DNA of 10,301 nucleotides from Candidatus Dojkabacteria bacterium (GTDB lineage Bacteria > Patescibacteriota > Dojkabacteria > GCA-002793355). Within the stretch, counting starts at the first letter, position 1, and each line of letters starts with the position of its first letter. The DNA lies in contig JALVLD010000115.1 in NCBI GenBank assembly GCA_027033525.1, positions 1 through 10,301 on the forward strand, read 5' to 3'. Below, in pieces: positions 7,736 to 10,301 of this stretch. The translations under genes were made by a program, and so were the position numbers. Below the pieces are notes generated by a model. That model was given only the letters and a program-made list of their open reading frames with translations. It made no database searches and was not told the origin of the DNA.

Positions 7736-7743
7736 CTTGTTTA

Positions 7744-7752
7744 TGTTAAAAT
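7744..7752 (+). promoter_or_regulatory. Extended -10 promoter of tRNA-Pro
   Basis: TGTTAAAAT is an extended -10 identical to the one before the hrcA-like gene. It predicts a transcription start near 7759, one base before the tRNA, so little or no 5' trimming would be needed. No strong -35 is visible. Confidence 0.5.
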
Positions 7753-7759
7753 ATGTTAT

Positions 7760-7833
7760 CGGGGCGTGGCTCAGTTGGCTAGAGCGCACGTATGGGGTGC
7801 GTGAGGTCGCGGGTTCGAGTCCCGCCGCCCCGA
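7760..7833 (+). tRNA. tRNA-Pro (anticodon GGG)
   Basis: A 74-nt cloverleaf folds completely. The acceptor CGGGGCG (7760-7766) pairs with CGCCCCG (7826-7832) over seven bases. The D-stem is GCTC (7769-7772) with GAGC (7782-7785). The anticodon stem CACGT (7787-7791) pairs with GCGTG (7799-7803), its last pair being U-G. The T-arm is GCGGG-TTCGAGT-CCCGC (7809-7825). The anticodon at 7794-7796 is GGG with G37, and the C1-G72 pair and A73 discriminator are the bacterial tRNA-Pro identity elements. It reads CCC and CCU. CCA is not encoded (TGG follows), so it must be added by a nucleotidyltransferase. It is far more GC-rich than its surroundings, as expected for a structural RNA. I saw no repeat of its 3' end in the window that would mark an integration. 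Confidence 0.97.
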
Positions 7834-7910
7834 TGGTTTTCTGCGAGCATAGGGTAAATTTTGTTAGGAATTGTTTGGTTAATCTTAAATTGTTGTCTCC
7901 TATAGTTTTT

Positions 7911-7919
7911 TGCTATAAT
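7911..7919 (+). promoter_or_regulatory. Extended -10 promoter of the 464-residue protein gene, leaderless
   Basis: TGCTATAAT combines a TGn extension with a perfect TATAAT (7914-7919). TTGTTG at 7890-7895 could be a weak -35 with an 18-bp spacer. Seven bases past the -10 is position 7926, the A of the second of two adjacent ATG codons (7923 and 7926). This argues for 7926 as the start. Confidence 0.6.
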
Positions 7920-7925
7920 ATAATG

Positions 7926-9320
7926 ATGAAAAATGTTCCTTTGGAAGTGAAATTACGTATAAGTCAGCAACTTGAAACAGGTACACTAGAAGATAGAAAG
8001 GCTTCTATTCGGGAGCTAGCGCGTTTTCCGGTTGTGATGCAGGCTGAAGTAGTGCCGTACCCCGAAGCCCCAGAAGAAAGTGTATGGCCTAGACTATCTT
8101 GGGGCATAGAAGCAGAAGGTGCCTTATGGCAAACACAAGAGGAGCGACCAGTAATGATTTTTACTGATACAGCACCTATAGCAACATCTTTTCGGGAGGG
8201 AGCAGAAAGTTTCTTGTTTTTTGCAGCATTGTTAGATTTTGCCAAAGGGGAATTAATTTTAGATGGTACCGAAGATCTCCCTACCCCAGATTTAGTGGAA
8301 GCAGAGGAAGAAACAGATGGAACTATAGATATTCATGTGCCAGTAGCCTTAAGACAGCAACCAGAAGCTATGCAACTAGGTGGACAAGCAACCTTACTTG
8401 ATCCATTTATTTCTTCGTTAGTTGTAGAGGAACAAACCGTGGTCCCAGTCGATGAATCAGGTATACCACAACTCGAGTTTATGGAAGATCTTGTAGCTGG
8501 TGGCTTTTTAGAGAATATTTTCTCCGCAAGTTCCGACCTGCAAATTGGTCATATAGCTGCTGGTGCAGAACTAGTTAGGCATTTCAATGAGAGTTCCGAA
8601 TTACAAGTACCACATTTACTTTTTACTATAAGTGAAGCAGCTTTAAAACAAGCACGAGACTCCTTGCCTATAAGTGTGTTAAACGTTCTAGAGGACTCTC
8701 TTGTAAGGCAAGCTTTATTACCACTAGAAGTTCCCGGGACTCTTACTGGTGCAAAGCAGAATGGAGAGCTTATGGGATGGTTATCAATTTGGAATAAATA
8801 TTTGTTGAGATTTAACCACCCCACCATTCATTTCTTCTCTGGCAACTTTAGACCTATATTGGGTGGAATTTTACAATTTGAGCCAAAAGAAATAGAAGCA
8901 CAACCGCGGCCTAAGCACTTACCAGGTATCCCTATTTTTAAAGTGCCTTATAACTTAGGGGTTGATTGCCACGTAACAAGTGAGGAAGATTTGAAAGAGC
9001 CTTGTAGAAATCTAGATGCAGTTCCAAAACCTTTGGTACAGTATTTTGCGGCAAAAGAGAACTTAGATATAGAAAAAGGAGTTTGGTATGCTGCTAGTGG
9101 GGAATTTTATGATGGTACCATAGGTACAGTGTATTTCTTTGTCCCAGAAGGTTTCTATACAGAAACAGAACAAATACTACAAGACCTAGGCCTTTTAAAA
9201 CATGGTGCAAGTTCTGAAGTTTCAGTGCACAATTTATTATATGAATTATCTAGAATATATTTTGCAAAGATTTTAAGCTTTGCTAGCTTAAATTCCGCAA
9301 GCGAAGCTGTTTCTGCATAA
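7926..9320 (+). CDS. Unrecognised acidic soluble protein, about 464 residues
   Basis: I do not recognise this protein. The reading frame is open far upstream, through the tRNA, but that part is spurious: the extended -10 box at 7911-7919 places the start at ATG 7926 (or 7923). No signal peptide or membrane segment is visible. It is acidic and proline-containing, with Glu-rich linkers such as VEAEEETDG (near residue 123). The N-terminus (KNVPLEVKLRISQQLETG) looks helical; later parts alternate strands and helices, for example VMIFTDTAPIATSF, RFNHPTIHFFSG and GTVYFFVPEGFY. Codon use is somewhat less AT-biased than in the housekeeping genes (by hand, 17 of the first 50 codons end in G or C, against 11 of 50 in aspS). 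No enzyme motif stands out. It precedes the triple-promoter array, and no clear terminator separates them. Confidence 0.8.
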   Translation: MKNVPLEVKLRISQQLETGTLEDRKASIRELARFPVVMQAEVVPYPEAPEESVWPRLSWGIEAEGALWQTQEERPVMIFTDTAPIATSFREGAESFLFFAALLDFAKGELILDGTEDLPTPDLVEAEEETDGTIDIHVPVALRQQPEAMQLGGQATLLDPFISSLVVEEQTVVPVDESGIPQLEFMEDLVAGGFLENIFSASSDLQIGHIAAGAELVRHFNESSELQVPHLLFTISEAALKQARDSLPISVLNVLEDSLVRQALLPLEVPGTLTGAKQNGELMGWLSIWNKYLLRFNHPTIHFFSGNFRPILGGILQFEPKEIEAQPRPKHLPGIPIFKVPYNLGVDCHVTSEEDLKEPCRNLDAVPKPLVQYFAAKENLDIEKGVWYAASGEFYDGTIGTVYFFVPEGFYTETEQILQDLGLLKHGASSEVSVHNLLYELSRIYFAKILSFASLNSASEAVSA

Positions 9321-9347
9321 ATATTTTTGCAACCAAAGAAAATAGAA

Positions 9348-9373
9348 AGACTAGAACAAGATTGAACTGGTCT
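9348..9373. other. Inverted repeat just upstream of the promoter array
   Basis: AGACTAG (9348-9354) and CTGGTCT (9367-9373) form a 7-bp stem with one G-U pair and a 12-nt loop. It is followed by A residues, not T residues, on the plus strand, so it is not a standard intrinsic terminator for the preceding gene. It ends 10 bp before the first TTGACA and could be an operator or an insulator hairpin. Confidence 0.3.
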
Positions 9374-9382
9374 CAAAAAAAT

Positions 9383-9411
9383 TTGACACACTATGCATCC
9401 TATAGTATAAT
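9383..9411 (+). promoter_or_regulatory. Tandem consensus promoter P1
   Basis: TTGACA (9383-9388), 17-bp spacer, TATAAT (9406-9411): a perfect housekeeping-sigma consensus. An A-rich stretch just upstream could act as an UP element. Predicted transcription start is near 9418. Confidence 0.85.
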
Positions 9412-9507
9412 ATAACAATTCTGATAAATGCACCTTTAAAAAGAAGAGGTAAAGTAAATTTAATGTGAAAGAGTCAATACGATAGTGGTGCGCAATACCC
9501 TATAGGC

Positions 9508-9536
9508 TTGACAAAGAGGTTTAAAAGATATATAAT
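9508..9536 (+). promoter_or_regulatory. Tandem consensus promoter P2
   Basis: TTGACA (9508-9513), 17-bp spacer, TATAAT (9531-9536), again perfect consensus. It is directly preceded by CCCTATAGGC, and P3 has a similar CCTATAAAC in the same place. Predicted start is near 9543. Confidence 0.85.
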
Positions 9537-9617
9537 CTCATATGAAAATAAACGTACCTTTAAAATATTAAGGAATCACCGAAGAGAAAGAGGGGATCAA
9601 GTACGTATCCTATAAAC

Positions 9618-9646
9618 TTGACAACTAAAACCTAGGGTGTTATAAT
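9618..9646 (+). promoter_or_regulatory. Tandem consensus promoter P3
   Basis: TTGACA (9618-9623), 17-bp spacer, TATAAT (9641-9646). It is the promoter closest to the exported-protein gene, with a predicted start near 9653, giving a leader of about 267 nt before the ATG at 9920. Confidence 0.85.
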
Positions 9647-9670
9647 CTAGATAATAAAAGCACCTTTAAA

Positions 9671-9722
9671 ACAAAGAAGCACTAAGTGAGGCTAAAAATA
9701 GCCTTACCTAGTGTTTCTTTGT
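9671..9722 (+). other. Long near-perfect hairpin at the head of the leader
   Basis: The arms ACAAAGAAGCACTA (9671-9684) and TAGTGTTTCTTTGT (9709-9722) pair fully, counting one G-U. After an A/C mismatch, GTGAGGCTA (9686-9694) pairs with TAGCCTTAC (9699-9707), again with one G-U, closing an AAAA loop. About 23 of 24 positions per arm pair. Length and perfection fit an RNase III-type processing site or an mRNA-stabilising 5' structure. There is no T-run after it, so termination is unlikely. Confidence 0.7.
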
Positions 9723-9814
9723 GGGCTTATGCCCCTTAGAAACAATTTAAGTCCTGCGCAAGCAGGCATTGAACCTTGAAAAGGAAGGAGAGAGAATAGC
9801 CTCCTTGGAGAAAT

Positions 9815-9875
9815 GGCACTTGCCGTAGCTTTGTGTAGGTTAAAGTTAGCCTATAGAGAGCTACGGCAGAGTGCC
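9815..9875 (+). other. 16-bp leader hairpin with nested stem
   Basis: GGCACTTGCCGTAGCT (9815-9830) pairs with AGCTACGGCA-G-AGTGCC (9859-9875), interrupted only by bulged G9869. The apical loop contains a second stem, TAGGTTA (9836-9842) with TAGCCTA (9847-9853), one G-U pair and loop AAGT. If 9800-9808 pairs with 9906-9914, this hairpin becomes one arm of a three-way junction. Confidence 0.65.
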
Positions 9876-9905
9876 GAGCCCCCGTGATATGGGGAATCCA
9901 CACAC

Positions 9906-9914
9906 CCAAGGAGG
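9906..9914 (+). promoter_or_regulatory. Consensus Shine-Dalgarno, maskable by 9800-9808
   Basis: AAGGAGGT (9908-9915) is a full match to the usual 16S anti-Shine-Dalgarno, with GGAGG five bases before the ATG at 9920. It is the only strong ribosome-binding site seen in the window. CCAAGGAGG here is the exact complement of CCTCCTTGG at 9800-9808. Confidence 0.85.
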
Positions 9915-9919
9915 TCCAA

Positions 9920-10301
9920 ATGTTTAGGAAGGTGTCCGTAATCTTTTTGTTGTTGGCCATGTTGGTCATGGCGTCAACGGCGTCGGCCGCCGGTGGACAG
10001 CTGAACCCCAAGTTTGTGGCAGAACTGCCCAATGTTGGGCACGTGTGCCACCGGGGGGCGTGGGACAGCTTGGTTTCAATCAAGCGTCCCGCCGCCCTTG
10101 CTGAGGAGGTCATTCTTTGGGACGAAAAAGGCGTCTTGCGCACCGAAATGGGAGAACATCCCTTCGACTACTGGGGGTTGAAGATGTGGTCTTGGGAGAT
10201 CACCCCCGCTTCTGATCCAGGTGTGCAAATTGGGGACACCCCGTGGTGTGCCCCCTGGAGCCCGAAGTTGGCAGAGGCCTTAGGCCAGTTGGTGTTGGTT
10301 G
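9920..10301 (+). CDS. Exported protein of unknown function, 3' end outside the window
   Basis: A frame of 127 codons runs open to the right edge, so the protein is longer than seen. It begins with a clear Sec signal peptide: basic FRK (2-4), a hydrophobic core at about 5-17, and ASTASA (18-23), a signal peptidase I site with cleavage likely after A23. There is no lipobox. The visible mature part is Trp-rich (W48, W67, W85, W90, W92, W109, W113) and has two cysteines (C43, C110) that could form a disulfide outside the membrane. I do not recognise the family. Codon use is strikingly different from the neighbours: 39 of the first 50 codons after the ATG end in G or C, against 11 of 50 in aspS. 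Three consensus promoters and a perfect Shine-Dalgarno indicate very high expression, as for a surface-layer or other abundant envelope protein; that role is inference. Confidence 0.8.
   Translation, partial: MFRKVSVIFLLLAMLVMASTASAAGGQLNPKFVAELPNVGHVCHRGAWDSLVSIKRPAALAEEVILWDEKGVLRTEMGEHPFDYWGLKMWSWEITPASDPGVQIGDTPWCAPWSPKLAEALGQLVLV

Larger units (their letters stand above)
9383..9671 (+). repeat. Three degenerate promoter-plus-box repeat units
   Basis: Three units, with -35 boxes 125 and 110 bp apart, each combine a consensus promoter with the downstream element ACCTTTAAAA at 9432-9441, 9556-9565 and 9662-9671. Two copies read GCACCTTTAAAA and the middle one GTACCTTTAAAA. The element lies about 14, 13 and 9 nt after the predicted starts, so every transcript would carry it near its 5' end. 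GAAAGAG also precedes P2 and P3. Sequence between these blocks is not conserved, which points to selection on the blocks. CTTTAA resembles the core of the boxA antitermination site of rRNA leaders; that link is speculative. Confidence 0.7.
9653..9919 (+). promoter_or_regulatory. Long structured 5' leader of the exported-protein gene
   Basis: The leader holds a chain of hairpins: 9671-9722 (about 23 bp); GGGC/GCCC at 9723-9734; CCTGC-GCAA-GCAGG at 9753-9766, capped by a GNRA tetraloop; AAGGAG/CTCCTT at 9785-9806; a 16-bp stem at 9815-9875; and CCCC/GGGG at 9880-9894. A perfect Shine-Dalgarno then precedes the ATG. CCTCCTTGG (9800-9808) is exactly complementary to CCAAGGAGG (9906-9914), so the ribosome-binding site can be masked by a long-range stem enclosing two hairpins. 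By eye it matches no riboswitch class I know, including TPP, SAM, glycine, cobalamin and c-di-GMP. Base composition from about 9720 is distinctly richer in G and C than upstream. Confidence 0.65.

Noticed and set aside
7760..7833. tRNA-Pro as an attachment site for an integrated element
   Set aside because: No duplicate of the tRNA 3' end and no integrase gene are visible in the window.
7632..7925. N-terminal extension of the 464-residue protein upstream through the tRNA
   Set aside because: The frame is open but runs across tRNA-Pro and the antisense RNHCP gene. The extended -10 box and ATG at 7926 give a better start.
9729..9779. 16-residue upstream frame beginning at ATG 9729
   Set aside because: It has no ribosome-binding site and lies within hairpin sequence; it is expected by chance.
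9653..9919. Leader as RNase P RNA, tmRNA, 6S RNA, SRP RNA or the start of an rRNA operon
   Set aside because: The conserved signatures I know for these RNAs are absent, and a Shine-Dalgarno and signal-peptide gene follow directly, so a 5' leader fits better.
9736..10143. 135-codon minus-strand open frame under the leader and exported-protein gene
   Set aside because: It is antisense to a gene with a signal peptide and a perfect Shine-Dalgarno, has no promoter or ribosome site of its own, and its composition (Ser, Thr, Cys, Arg-rich) is typical of a shadow frame in GC-rich DNA.
1..10301. Alternative genetic code with TGA read as glycine (as in Gracilibacteria/Absconditabacteria)
   Set aside because: All recognised proteins align end to end without in-frame TGA codons, so nothing supports recoding, although none of the eight complete genes uses TGA as a stop.
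1..10301. CRISPR array, insertion sequence or toxin-antitoxin pair
   Set aside because: No regularly spaced identical repeats, transposase motifs or paired small genes were found; the only repeats are the promoter units and the recA direct repeat.

Overview
The window looks like a piece of chromosome from an AT-rich bacterium, most plausibly a member of the Candidate Phyla Radiation (Patescibacteria). The signs are short versions of housekeeping proteins (a TruB with no room for a PUA domain, a 260-residue HrcA-like protein), an archaeal-type aspartyl-tRNA synthetase, a stand-alone RNHCP-domain zinc protein, almost no Shine-Dalgarno sites, and -10 boxes that sit directly on start codons. All eight complete genes end in TAA or TAG and read through in the standard bacterial code. 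The phylum assignment is inference; no rRNA or ribosomal protein is present to fix it.

Region by region. Positions 1-4502 (+) hold the 3' part of an AI-2E family membrane protein, an hrcA-like repressor with a candidate self-operator, an unrecognised 199-residue protein, truB, and aspS, packed with overlaps or very short gaps. Positions 4614-7724 (-) hold an RNHCP-domain gene, recA and recJ. The two blocks converge on a 111-bp spacer (4503-4613) that is compositionally different from its surroundings. A divergent promoter region (7722-7760) separates the RNHCP gene from a tRNA-Pro(GGG) gene (7760-7833). Next comes a leaderless gene for an unrecognised acidic protein of about 464 residues (7926-9320).

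The right end is the unusual part. Between 9383 and 9646 there are three consecutive promoters, each with a perfect TTGACA, a 17-bp spacer and a perfect TATAAT. Each is followed by the same element, ACCTTTAAAA, about 9-14 nt into the transcript. They drive a leader of roughly 270 nt (from the last promoter) that is full of hairpins. In it a CCTCCTTGG segment (9800-9808) is exactly complementary to the ribosome-binding region CCAAGGAGG (9906-9914) and can pair instead with a nearby AAGGAG. The leader ends in a consensus Shine-Dalgarno and the start of a secreted protein (9920 onwards, cut by the window edge) whose codon use is strongly GC-biased, unlike every other gene here. This looks like a very highly transcribed, translationally controlled gene for an exported protein, possibly acquired. 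An assembly join near 9720 must be excluded.

The rest is core information processing: recombination and repair (RecA, RecJ), tRNA modification and charging (TruB, AspRS, tRNA-Pro) and stress regulation (HrcA-like).
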